Made by a program: the position numbers and the translations under genes. From Polynucleobacter sp. AP-Ainpum-60-G11 (lineage in GTDB: Bacteria; Pseudomonadota; Gammaproteobacteria; Burkholderiales; Burkholderiaceae), in contig NZ_CP061318.1 of the NCBI RefSeq assembly GCF_018688375.1, positions 1,302,001 to 1,366,000 on the forward strand: 64,000 nt of DNA. Reading direction: 5' to 3'. Positions 28,154-35,788 of this stretch are shown here, piece after piece. How positions within the stretch are numbered: the stretch's first letter is position 1; every line of letters begins with the position of its first letter. The notes under the pieces were generated by a model, which saw only the letters and a program-made list of their open reading frames with translations, was not told the DNA's origin and did no database searches.

Positions 28154-29140
28154 ATGTTTAGAATTAATAATTTCCAATTAAGTAGACGATTTATTTTGTT
28201 GGCTGGCGCACTCTCTCTCGCCCTACCCCAACTAGCAATTGCGCAAGCCTGGCCTACCAAGCCCATTAAATTAGTAATCCCATTTGCAGCTGGAGGAACT
28301 ACCGACATCCTTGGCAGACTTTTAGCGCAGCAACTTACAAAAGACCTAGGGCAAAACGTTATTGTTGAAAATAAAGGTGGCGCTGGTGGCAACATTGCTG
28401 CGGAGTTCGTAGCGCAAGCTCCTGCTGACGGCTATACCATCATGCTGGCTTCTGGAAGCATGCTCACAGTCAACCCCAACCTATACAAAAAATTGCCCGT
28501 CAACTATGCGAAGGACTTTGTTTACATCACCAATGTTGCAAGCGGCCCAATGCTATTGTCTGTAAGCACAAAGTTGCCTGTTAAAAATTTTGGTGAATTT
28601 ATTGCCTATGCAAAAACTAAAGACCTTAACTTTGGTTCTGCAGGCATTGGTAGTCAAGTTCATATGGCTGCCGAAAATCTGAATTATTCAGCAAATATTC
28701 CTGCTACCCACGTACCGTATAAAGGTGAATCAGCCGCCATCAATGATCTAGTGTCAGGTCAAATTGATTTTATGGTGGGTAACCTTACCGCTGCGACCGG
28801 CTTTGCAAAGAATGGTCAGATCAAGCCGTTAGCAGTAACCAGCGCTAAACGCGTTAAACAACTTCCTGATATTCCAACAGTTGCAGAAGCTGGAATTCCT
28901 GGATTTGAAAGTACTGGCTGGTTTGGTTTAGTGGCGCCGGCAAATACTCCAAAAGTAATTACCGACAAGATTTATGAGGCTACCGTTAAAGCGGTTGGTT
29001 CTGAAGCTATGAAAAAGAGTTTAGACCTTAATGGTTTAACAGCTGTAGTTAACACTCAGAAAGACTTTGATGCTCAAATTAAATCCGAGTCAGCCTCATG
29101 GGAGAGAGTGATTAAGGGTCGAAATATTACTGCGCAGTAA
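28154..29140 (+). CDS. Bug/TctC-family periplasmic binding protein next to the sulfonate operon
   Basis: 328 residues with GGAGGTCA 5-8 nt upstream of ATG 28154. The signal peptide contains SRRFILL and ends AIA/QAWP. The arginine pair gives it a Tat-like look, but the Sec route is normal for the family. WPTKPIKLVIPFAAGGTTDIL, VENKGGAGGNIAAE and VPYKGESAAIN are family signatures. Its divergent position to the suyAB operon and shared regulatory region suggest that it binds the sulfonate (or a related carboxylate) for uptake. The membrane components must be elsewhere. Confidence 0.88.
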   Translation: MFRINNFQLSRRFILLAGALSLALPQLAIAQAWPTKPIKLVIPFAAGGTTDILGRLLAQQLTKDLGQNVIVENKGGAGGNIAAEFVAQAPADGYTIMLASGSMLTVNPNLYKKLPVNYAKDFVYITNVASGPMLLSVSTKLPVKNFGEFIAYAKTKDLNFGSAGIGSQVHMAAENLNYSANIPATHVPYKGESAAINDLVSGQIDFMVGNLTAATGFAKNGQIKPLAVTSAKRVKQLPDIPTVAEAGIPGFESTGWFGLVAPANTPKVITDKIYEATVKAVGSEAMKKSLDLNGLTAVVNTQKDFDAQIKSESASWERVIKGRNITAQ

Positions 29141-29160
29141 TAACTGTCAGTCGCAAGAAA

Positions 29161-29184
29161 AAAGCGAGGACTCGTCCTCGCTTT
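29161..29184. terminator. Bidirectional terminator between Bug gene and tauE
   Basis: Perfect 11-bp stem AAAGCGAGGAC / GTCCTCGCTTT with a 2-nt loop, 21 nt after the Bug stop and 24 nt past the convergent tauE stop. The A/T ends suit both strands, though the T-run on the plus side is short. Confidence 0.85.
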
Positions 29185-29207
29185 ATTGCTTCTTAATCTG
29201 GGAGAGC

Positions 29208-29951
29208 TTACGTAATTTGTCTTATAAGTAACATTGAACCGGCAAAGACCAAAATAGATCCATAAGCTATGCGCATCGAAGCGTTACTGAGCTTGGTATG
29301 AACATGGGAGCCGGTCCATATCCCCAGGAAAGCAACCGGTATTAAGCAAATCGCAAGACCAATCACCTCCCAACTAAGTATGAGTCCGGTGACTAGCATT
29401 AAAGTAAGTCTTAAAAAGGTCAGCATAAAAATAGCGAATGCCATTGTCGCCCTAAGTACTTTTGGGTTGTTAATTCTCAAGCCAAGGTAAGAAACATATA
29501 CCGGCCCACCTGTGGCAAAAAGAGCTGTAAACGCACCACCAAAAAATCCAAACGGGACTGCCCACCATTTATTAATTGGATCTCGAGATTCAACATTCCT
29601 CTGAACTAGCACGCGTATGCCATTAATGGCTGCAAAAATTCCAAGAATTAGTAACAAAGGCTCACTGGGGGCTTTCACCAACAAAAAGATACCCAGCACC
29701 ATGCCAATTAAGCTAAAGGGAAATAGCCATTTCAATTCTTGAATATTGGCATCGCTCGATGACTTTCTGCCGACATAAAGTGAAGCGCAGATATCAATGA
29801 TGACCATCATCGGCACCACAACCTTAAGCGGATACATCTGCACTAATAGAGGTACTGAAACTATTGACGAGCCAAATCCTGAAACCCCAAAGATAAAAAA
29901 TGCGCAAAGAACGATCAAAGTCGCTAGCGCAAATGAAGCTGGCTCAATCAA
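29208..29951 (-). CDS. TauE/SafE-family sulfite/anion exporter
   Basis: 247 residues, eight membrane helices in two repeats of the TauE/SafE (DUF81) family, for example FGVSGFGSSIVSVPLL near the N-terminus and FFGGAFTALFATGGPVYVSYL in the second half. Family members export sulfite or organosulfur anions. It appears to start at TTG 29951, 11 nt after the flavoprotein gene, and is the last gene of the operon 34619 to 29208. Its presence in the second operon links that operon to sulfur-containing acids, weakly. Confidence 0.85.
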   Translation of the reverse strand: MIEPASFALATLIVLCAFFIFGVSGFGSSIVSVPLLVQMYPLKVVVPMMVIIDICASLYVGRKSSSDANIQELKWLFPFSLIGMVLGIFLLVKAPSEPLLLILGIFAAINGIRVLVQRNVESRDPINKWWAVPFGFFGGAFTALFATGGPVYVSYLGLRINNPKVLRATMAFAIFMLTFLRLTLMLVTGLILSWEVIGLAICLIPVAFLGIWTGSHVHTKLSNASMRIAYGSILVFAGSMLLIRQIT

Positions 29952-29962
29952 CTCAAAAATAA

Positions 29963-31681
29963 TTAGGCCTCAACCAAGATAGTCTCACCAGGCTTAATCA
30001 TCGTAAATTGAACTGGCCTGTTTTTGATATCCAAACCATCTTTACGAAGTTGAACTGCCGTGAAGTACGACTCCTCCAGAGAGCCGGGCTCTGGAAAATC
30101 ATCGCGATAGTGAGCTCCTCGAGAATTTTCTCTAGAGAGCGCAGCCTCGGTTACCGACTTACTTACCAAGATCAAATTGTTCAAATTCATCCAGTCCTGC
30201 CATGTAATGCTGTATTCCCTTTGGATATCGCCTACACCAATTTGATGCAACTGTTGACCAAGCTGATCAAGCTTTGTGCGAGCACGGAGCAAGCTTTCTT
30301 TGGTTCTTGAAATACCTACGTCATCCCACATACACTCCGCCAGAGCATCGCGAATGGATTCAATGTCCCCTGCTGGCCTTTCTAACGGAGCTTCATGTGC
30401 TTTGATGCTTGAGCAGACCTCCTCCATATTGCACTCTTGAAGACTTTGAGAGACAACCCAATTTGCCATTTCTTCACCTGCAATGCCACCAAATACAGTT
30501 GAGTTAGCCACCCCATTCCCACCAAGGCGATTTGCACCGTGTACTCCCCCGGTATCCTCACCTGCTGCAAATAAGCCTGGCAACTCTGTGCTGCAGTCCG
30601 CCTTGAAAATTAACCCGCCCATCATGTAATGTGCGGTTGGAACAACCTCTACTAAATCCCCTGCCAGATCAAAGCCACTATCAGCGCATCTCTCTACCAT
30701 GCCTTTAAATTGTTTACGGACATTATCAGGACCAAGGTGGCTCATCTGAATGAAAACTCCTCCATTGGGAGTGGCTCTACCCGCCCTAATTTCCGAATTA
30801 ATAGATCGCGAAACAATATCGCGTGTCGCGCGTTCATTACGGGGATCATAGTTACCCATAAAGCGCTCATGATTGCCGTTGAGCAAATATCCACCCGCGC
30901 CACGCAATCCTTCCTCTAGAACAGTTCCAGTCATCCTAGTGCCGGGTCCTGCTAACAAGCCGGTTGGATGAAACTGCACCATCTCCATATCGCGCAAAGT
31001 TAGGCCAGCACGAAGTGCCATCGCCAAGCCATCACAACTCTTATCGCCAGAAGGGGTGTGATACTTGTACATTGTGGGTCCACCACCTGTAGCCAATAAG
31101 ACTGCCTTGGCACGCACCAGGGTGAATTGCCCAGTTTGCATATCTAGCATTAATACGCCAGCGAGCGACTTTCCATCTGCACTGTGAATTAACTCAACCG
31201 CCCTATGCTCCTCAAGGCGATGAATTCCTCGAGCCCACACTTGCTCAGCCAGCCGGCTAATAATTTCAATACCCGTTAAGTCGCCCTTATGAACAGTGCG
31301 ATCAAAAGTTTGTCCAGCAAAGGCTTTTTGATGCACTGTTCCATCTGGATTGCGATCAAAAAAACAGCCAAGCTCATTCTCAAGTTCATGAATACGTTCA
31401 ACTGCTTTATTAACTAAGGTCCATGCCAGCTCTTGATCCGATAACCATTTGCCGCCTTCGATCGTATCCATGAAGTGACGCTCAACAGAATCACCTTCGG
31501 CCAATGCCACGTTATAACCACCCTGAACCATTCGGGTGCAACCGCACTTACCTAGCAAACCCTTCACCGCAATAGTGATGTGAAGATCTGGATTAGTTTG
31601 ATGAGCATGCAAAGCCGCGAACAGTCCTGCGCCACCAGAACCCAGAATCAGGATATCCGTTTCAAGAGTAGTCATATTCAT
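29963..31681 (-). CDS. SdhA/FrdA-like flavoprotein without covalent-FAD histidine
   Basis: 572 residues of the fumarate reductase/succinate dehydrogenase family. FAD dinucleotide motif GSGGAG (14-19). Active-site counterparts H238 (QFHPTG), R287 (TRDIVSR), H351 (PTAHYMMGG) and R385 (GANRLGGNG) are kept. The His that binds FAD covalently in SdhA (SHT...QGG) is replaced by Cys48 (CGCTRMVQGG). The substrate-contacting Thr of LITEG is Glu256 (LEEG). It is therefore a related dicarboxylate dehydrogenase or reductase with altered pocket and probably non-covalent FAD, not the housekeeping SdhA. Its ATG overlaps the hydratase beta stop (ATGA). Confidence 0.85.
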   Translation of the reverse strand: MNMTTLETDILILGSGGAGLFAALHAHQTNPDLHITIAVKGLLGKCGCTRMVQGGYNVALAEGDSVERHFMDTIEGGKWLSDQELAWTLVNKAVERIHELENELGCFFDRNPDGTVHQKAFAGQTFDRTVHKGDLTGIEIISRLAEQVWARGIHRLEEHRAVELIHSADGKSLAGVLMLDMQTGQFTLVRAKAVLLATGGGPTMYKYHTPSGDKSCDGLAMALRAGLTLRDMEMVQFHPTGLLAGPGTRMTGTVLEEGLRGAGGYLLNGNHERFMGNYDPRNERATRDIVSRSINSEIRAGRATPNGGVFIQMSHLGPDNVRKQFKGMVERCADSGFDLAGDLVEVVPTAHYMMGGLIFKADCSTELPGLFAAGEDTGGVHGANRLGGNGVANSTVFGGIAGEEMANWVVSQSLQECNMEEVCSSIKAHEAPLERPAGDIESIRDALAECMWDDVGISRTKESLLRARTKLDQLGQQLHQIGVGDIQREYSITWQDWMNLNNLILVSKSVTEAALSRENSRGAHYRDDFPEPGSLEESYFTAVQLRKDGLDIKNRPVQFTMIKPGETILVEA

Positions 31682-32289
31682 GAGGCAATTCCTAAACTCT
31701 TTAATACCGCCTCTTTATTTCGAGCAACTTCGCCTTTTACCTCTTGATAAATACTGCAACCATAACTATCCATGGCTACAAGCAAAGGACCAAAGTCTTT
31801 AATTTTGAAACGCCAAAGAGACTCTGGATTGAGATCATCCATATCTACATCTTCAATCTGCTCAATCCAAGTCGTCTCAAGCGCCGCTGTGCCGCCAATA
31901 ATTGCAAGATATACGCCACCAATTTCCTGAAAGGCTGATGCAGATCCTTCGCGCATACCGCCCTTGCCGACAATCATGCGCACACCATTTTCAGTCATCA
32001 GTGGACGGGTAAAGCGCTCCATACGATCCGATGTGGTTGTACCAATACAGATAGGCTGGTATCCCGCTGGAAATTCTTCACTGACGGGCACCTTGCGCAC
32101 ATTTGGCGCGGTATGAATTACCGCATGCCCATTGAGATCAAAGCGAGTTTTTCTGCCCTTATCAAACATGTGAATCTGCGTAGCATCCCGAATGCCAAAC
32201 AAGGTATTTTGCAGAGTCACTGTGTCATTTACACGGAGCTTACGAATATCTGCTTCGCTAACAGGAGTTGGAAGGTTGTAGTGAGCCAT
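31678..32289 (-). CDS. Class I fumarase/tartrate dehydratase-like beta subunit
   Basis: 203 residues of the fumarase C-terminal (beta) domain family, the size of a separate TtdB-type subunit. The usual GPTTS-RMD motif reads IGTTTSDRME here, and KGGMRE replaces the common VGKG environment. It would pair with the alpha subunit encoded 8 nt upstream to form an iron-sulfur hydro-lyase acting on a dicarboxylate. The motif differences support a substrate other than plain fumarate or malate, but this is inference. Confidence 0.8.
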   Translation of the reverse strand: MAHYNLPTPVSEADIRKLRVNDTVTLQNTLFGIRDATQIHMFDKGRKTRFDLNGHAVIHTAPNVRKVPVSEEFPAGYQPICIGTTTSDRMERFTRPLMTENGVRMIVGKGGMREGSASAFQEIGGVYLAIIGGTAALETTWIEQIEDVDMDDLNPESLWRFKIKDFGPLLVAMDSYGCSIYQEVKGEVARNKEAVLKSLGIAS

Positions 32290-32297
32290 CTTTATCC

Positions 32298-33173
32298 CTA
32301 GAATCCGTAAGTCACGCCATCAGGCGTAAAAGTTGCTCGCGCTCTACGCGCGGAATGACACTGCATATTGACGGCTACTGGATTTAAGGTGATATGTGTG
32401 TGAGCAAGCTCCACATGCACAGCAAATGCCGTTCCATCGCCACCCAAACCTTGAGGGCCAATGCCTAATTTATTCACGGCAGCAGTTAATTCTTGCTCTA
32501 ACTTTGCACCCTCTTCGTCAGGGCATGCGCTACCCAATGCTCTTGTAGCGGCACGCTTAGCCATCGCAACACATTGCTCAGAGGTACCGCCGATACCAAC
32601 ACCAACGATCGTTGGCGGACAAGTCTTGCCTCCCGCAGAAACAACGCTCTCAATAACAAAGGCTTTAACACCATTAATTCCATCAGCAGGAATAGCCATC
32701 TTCAAAAATGAATTATTTTCTGAGCCACTACCCTTTGGAACCATCTCAATCTCAAGCATCTCGTCATCATCACAAAAATCAATGCTAATTGCGGGCATAT
32801 CAATCCCACAGGATGTGTGATTATTTTTTCTAGTGATTGGATGAACGACTGAGGAGCGCAATGGATATTCGGTGGTTGCACGCTCGCAGCCTTTTCGAAT
32901 AGCTGCTTTTAACGCCATTCCATCAAGCTGAACATTGCGGCCAATCTTGACCTTATAAATTGGCAAACCGGTGTCTTGGCAAAGTAGATTGTCCTCGCGC
33001 TCAGCCACGGAGATATTGGTGATCATCGTTTTTAAAACAACCTGAGCACGGGCATCCGACTCGCCCTGATTTAAACGTTCAATGCCAGCCTTCACATCAT
33101 CCGGAAGAACTTTTAATGCGCGGATGTAGAGTTCTTTACAGGCCTCTTCAACTGCTTTCATTTGCAACTGCAT
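32298..33173 (-). CDS. Class I fumarase/tartrate dehydratase-like alpha subunit
   Basis: 291 residues with the family landmarks: LLCQDTGLPIYKV (Cys65, a [4Fe-4S] ligand), HTSCGIDMPAISIDF, VPKGSGSENNSFL and TCPPTIVGVGIGG (further cluster Cys), ending with the HSARRARATF stretch. Together with the beta subunit it makes an oxygen-sensitive [4Fe-4S] hydratase (fumarase, mesaconase or tartrate dehydratase type). Placement between the membrane subunits and flavoprotein of an Sdh-like complex suggests it hydrates that enzyme's unsaturated product. Confidence 0.85.
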   Translation of the reverse strand: MQLQMKAVEEACKELYIRALKVLPDDVKAGIERLNQGESDARAQVVLKTMITNISVAEREDNLLCQDTGLPIYKVKIGRNVQLDGMALKAAIRKGCERATTEYPLRSSVVHPITRKNNHTSCGIDMPAISIDFCDDDEMLEIEMVPKGSGSENNSFLKMAIPADGINGVKAFVIESVVSAGGKTCPPTIVGVGIGGTSEQCVAMAKRAATRALGSACPDEEGAKLEQELTAAVNKLGIGPQGLGGDGTAFAVHVELAHTHITLNPVAVNMQCHSARRARATFTPDGVTYGF

Positions 33174-33184
33174 ACATTACCCAA

Positions 33185-33544
33185 TCAATTTGCTAAATAC
33201 AAAAATAGAAGACCACAAGCAATGCCAAACAAAATGGCTACCTGAGTCCAGGCCTTACGCAGCCCGCGCCATGGACCAAACTCAATCATGATGAGTCGAA
33301 TTCCACCAACCAAATGAATCGCTAACAAAATAACGAGCGCCCACTCGCCAAATTTAAATACCCAAAAGTCAGTTAAGCCTAGATATCGCTCAAAACCACT
33401 GGCACCACGTAAGGACTGGGACAGCATTAAAAAATGTAAGGGGATAAAGCAGGCCAACAATAAGCCAGAAAAACGATGGCATGTGTAAGCAAAGTAAGAG
33501 AGATGGGTCTTTGCACGTAGATCAAGTTTTGGTCTAGATCTCAT
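33185..33544 (-). CDS. SdhC-like cytochrome b membrane subunit
   Basis: 119 residues from ATG 33544, chosen because it overlaps the upstream stop (ATGA); the longer frame from 33616 is inside the neighbouring gene. Three membrane helices. TCHRFSGLLLACFIPLHFL at about residue 21 and AIHLVGGIRLIMIEFGPW match the heme/quinone-binding SdhC motif (HRxSG and HxxxGxR). It anchors the Fe-S and flavin subunits and transfers electrons to or from quinone. Confidence 0.8.
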   Translation of the reverse strand: MRSRPKLDLRAKTHLSYFAYTCHRFSGLLLACFIPLHFLMLSQSLRGASGFERYLGLTDFWVFKFGEWALVILLAIHLVGGIRLIMIEFGPWRGLRKAWTQVAILFGIACGLLFLYLAN

Positions 33545-33891
33545 AGCGCGCCTCCAGTAAAGACACCAATTACTGCAGTGGTCCCCAGGACAATAATGAG
33601 GGCCGCCAGAATCCAAGATGATGCTTTAGAGATAAATCCTTTGCAAAATGTTTCTTCTAGGATGTTGGCCAAGCCAATGGGCGCATGCACAAAGCAAGCT
33701 AAAACAAAAATCTCATAAAAAATAGCGAACGCAATATTGCCTTGGGTGCGACCCAGAATCTCTTCAGCGCTTAAGCCACCGCGTATTGCATAGAAAATAA
33801 TGATGAGGTGGATGCTTACACAAAGACCTAAAACCATCGCACTAATTCTTTGGGCATACCAAAGCTTGGCCTGTAAAACTGCTTGACTCAT
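33541..33891 (-). CDS. Second cytochrome-b-like membrane anchor subunit
   Basis: 116 residues from ATG 33891, which overlaps the sdhB-like stop (ATGA). Three helices; the first holds QRISAMVLGLCVSIHL and the second CFVHAPIGLANI, both with histidines placed for heme b. Sequence resembles the SdhC/FrdC-type anchor of complexes with two small membrane subunits. Translationally coupled on both sides. Confidence 0.78.
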   Translation of the reverse strand: MSQAVLQAKLWYAQRISAMVLGLCVSIHLIIIFYAIRGGLSAEEILGRTQGNIAFAIFYEIFVLACFVHAPIGLANILEETFCKGFISKASSWILAALIIVLGTTAVIGVFTGGAL

Positions 33892-34619
33892 AGCTTGCCC
33901 CACTTGCTGCCACGTACCGCAGCCCTTGCCACTAATTTTTTCAACCCAGCAATACTGGCAGTGGGCTCAAGCTTTTTCGGGCATCTCTCAGTACAGGAGC
34001 CCTGTGTGTGACATGCATGACAACCCTCATCCCCAGCAACAGCTCGCAAGCGATCCAATTGCTGAACATCACGTACATCGTTTGTTAATGTCCAGGCACG
34101 ATTCAGTGCAGCAGGGCCAAGATAGTTAGGACGCATTTCAACAACCTCACAAGAGGAATAGCAAACTCCACAACCAATACACTCAATACCGGCATTTGCT
34201 AATTGACGTTCTGCTGACTCTGGTTCTACTTTGGCAAAATCATCGTGACGAGTTTTATCGCCTTTAAAAAACCCAACTGCACCCTTCCACTTATTAAAAA
34301 ACTCCCGCATATCCGTAGCGAGATCTTTAATGACTGGGAGATTGTTTAAAGGCGCAATTTCCAGGGAATCTCCCTCAACAATCTGGGAAACGTGAGTTCG
34401 GCATGTCCATCGAGCAACTCCATTTACCGTCATCGCACAAGATCCACACATACCGACTCGACAAGCAAAACGATAGCTTAGAGTCGGGTCTAATTTGCGT
34501 TGAATATAGGTAACCACATCTAATACCGTTTGGTTTGGGTTACGGGGCACCAAATACTCAATAAACTCACCTTCTTGAGCGCCGCGCCAGACTTTTACTT
34601 TGAGATCTTGATTAAACAT
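33888..34619 (-). CDS. SdhB/FrdB-like iron-sulfur subunit
   Basis: 243 residues carrying three cluster sites in the standard order: [2Fe-2S] Cys53, 58, 61 and 73 (FACRVGMCGSCAM...TC), [4Fe-4S] CIGCGVCYSSC (147-157), and [3Fe-4S] C200, C203, C209 and C213 (CHACHTQGSCTERCP). It wires the flavoprotein to the cytochrome b subunits. First gene of the operon 34619 to 29208, an order (Fe-S, membrane, membrane, hydratase alpha and beta, flavoprotein) unlike housekeeping sdhCDAB. Confidence 0.9.
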   Translation of the reverse strand: MFNQDLKVKVWRGAQEGEFIEYLVPRNPNQTVLDVVTYIQRKLDPTLSYRFACRVGMCGSCAMTVNGVARWTCRTHVSQIVEGDSLEIAPLNNLPVIKDLATDMREFFNKWKGAVGFFKGDKTRHDDFAKVEPESAERQLANAGIECIGCGVCYSSCEVVEMRPNYLGPAALNRAWTLTNDVRDVQQLDRLRAVAGDEGCHACHTQGSCTERCPKKLEPTASIAGLKKLVARAAVRGSKWGKL

Positions 34620-34701
34620 GGATTGATTATATCTATAGATAGTAAAAAATAAATCGAATATAATTTTCTTCGAGATAAAAAATTACTTTATATTTAATCC
34701 C
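34620..34701. promoter_or_regulatory. Divergent LysR/operon control region
   Basis: 82 bp, very AT-rich. It holds a 12-bp palindrome TATCTATAGATA near 34629 and the inverted repeat TCGAA-N10-TTCGA (34654-34673), a good T-N11-A type LysR box. Both the lysR gene and the Sdh-like operon would be controlled from here. Confidence 0.5.
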
Positions 34702-35598
34702 ATGTCCAGCATACGAGTACTGAAGAATTTTCTAGCCATTTCAAGGCATAAAAGCGTTGCTGCTGCTGCACGTGAAATAGGCCTTACAGCTGCTGCTGCC
34801 GGACAACAGTTGCAACTACTGGAAGCGGATATTGGCGTTGAGCTTTTTGATCGAACCAAGCGCTCGATGACTTTAAACCACCATGGTCGATCCTTGGTTG
34901 AACCGATCCAAGAAATCATAGCGCGCTATGAAGCCCTTGGATCTGGTTTCAAATCCGAGCTAAGTGGAACCATTGTTTTGGGCGCACTCGTTTCAACTTT
35001 AATGGGTGCATTTGGAAATACACTAAATGAGCTTAAGCAGAATTTCCCAGAACTAGAAATCAAACTCATTGCAGGTCTTTCGAGTGATTTTTTAGAGCAA
35101 GTGATTGAAGGAAGTCTAGATGCAGCGATTGTGACTGAATCGCCCTACGCACTACCTCAACATATTCAATGGACGGAGTTATATACAGAGCCAATGGTTT
35201 TAATTTCTCCCGCCCGTAATCACAAAAAAGGTTCCACCCCAAAGGACCTTGCTAGTGAACTCCCATTTATGCGCTTCGAGAGAAATACCTGGACAGGCCA
35301 CCTAGTAGATCAAACGATTCGAGCCAATAAATTACATATTCAAGAGGGTATGGAGCTCAATTCAGTTGAAGCGATTATTGAATTAGTAAGACAAGGACTT
35401 GGGTACTCCATCGTTCCTAAGCTAGCGAATATTGCGTGGGATAGCGACCGACAATTAAGAATATCTGAGCTACCTGGAAAAACAATTTATCGAAAAGTGG
35501 GCCTACTAGAAAGGCGTAAACACTCTCGCCAAAACATTACTCAAGAGATAAAAAAATATTTCCTTGAGCACAATACAAAAGAAAAAACCACCCCGTAG
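34702..35598 (+). CDS. LysR-family transcriptional regulator
   Basis: 298 residues. N-terminal winged helix (residues 1-60: VLKNFLAISRHKSVAAAAREIGLTA start, LEADIGVELFDRTKRSMTL end). Effector-binding domain follows (about 90-290). Divergent to the Sdh-like operon, hence its likely activator. The usual second-helix sequence for LysR (ATPSAVSxxI) is here TAAAAGQQLQ, unusually alanine-rich. The stop codon lies in the loop of the following hairpin. Confidence 0.9.
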   Translation: MSSIRVLKNFLAISRHKSVAAAAREIGLTAAAAGQQLQLLEADIGVELFDRTKRSMTLNHHGRSLVEPIQEIIARYEALGSGFKSELSGTIVLGALVSTLMGAFGNTLNELKQNFPELEIKLIAGLSSDFLEQVIEGSLDAAIVTESPYALPQHIQWTELYTEPMVLISPARNHKKGSTPKDLASELPFMRFERNTWTGHLVDQTIRANKLHIQEGMELNSVEAIIELVRQGLGYSIVPKLANIAWDSDRQLRISELPGKTIYRKVGLLERRKHSRQNITQEIKKYFLEHNTKEKTTP

Positions 35599-35606
35599 GG
35601 TGGTTT
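35585..35606. terminator. Hairpin terminator at the end of the lysR gene
   Basis: 9-bp stem AAACCACCC / GGGTGGTTT, loop CGTA; the lysR TAG is in the loop. The T-run is short on the plus strand and longer on the minus strand. Confidence 0.55.
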
Positions 35607-35788
35607 GAAAGAAATTCTATGGAGGTACTACTAAAGAATGAACAACAACTTCATAGTATTCCTCAAGCTTGATGCCCATTGATCGGTTTGCCTACTTTAA
35701 GTGCGATATGCTTTAATTTGGTGCATATCCTTGGATATGTAGCATTCTGTAGAATCAAAGCATACTTAACCTAGATAAAGGGGTGCCA

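Noticed and set aside
29963..34619. Housekeeping succinate dehydrogenase operon
   Set aside because: Gene order, interposed hydratase and TauE genes, loss of the FAD-binding His and a dedicated LysR argue for a specialised complex.
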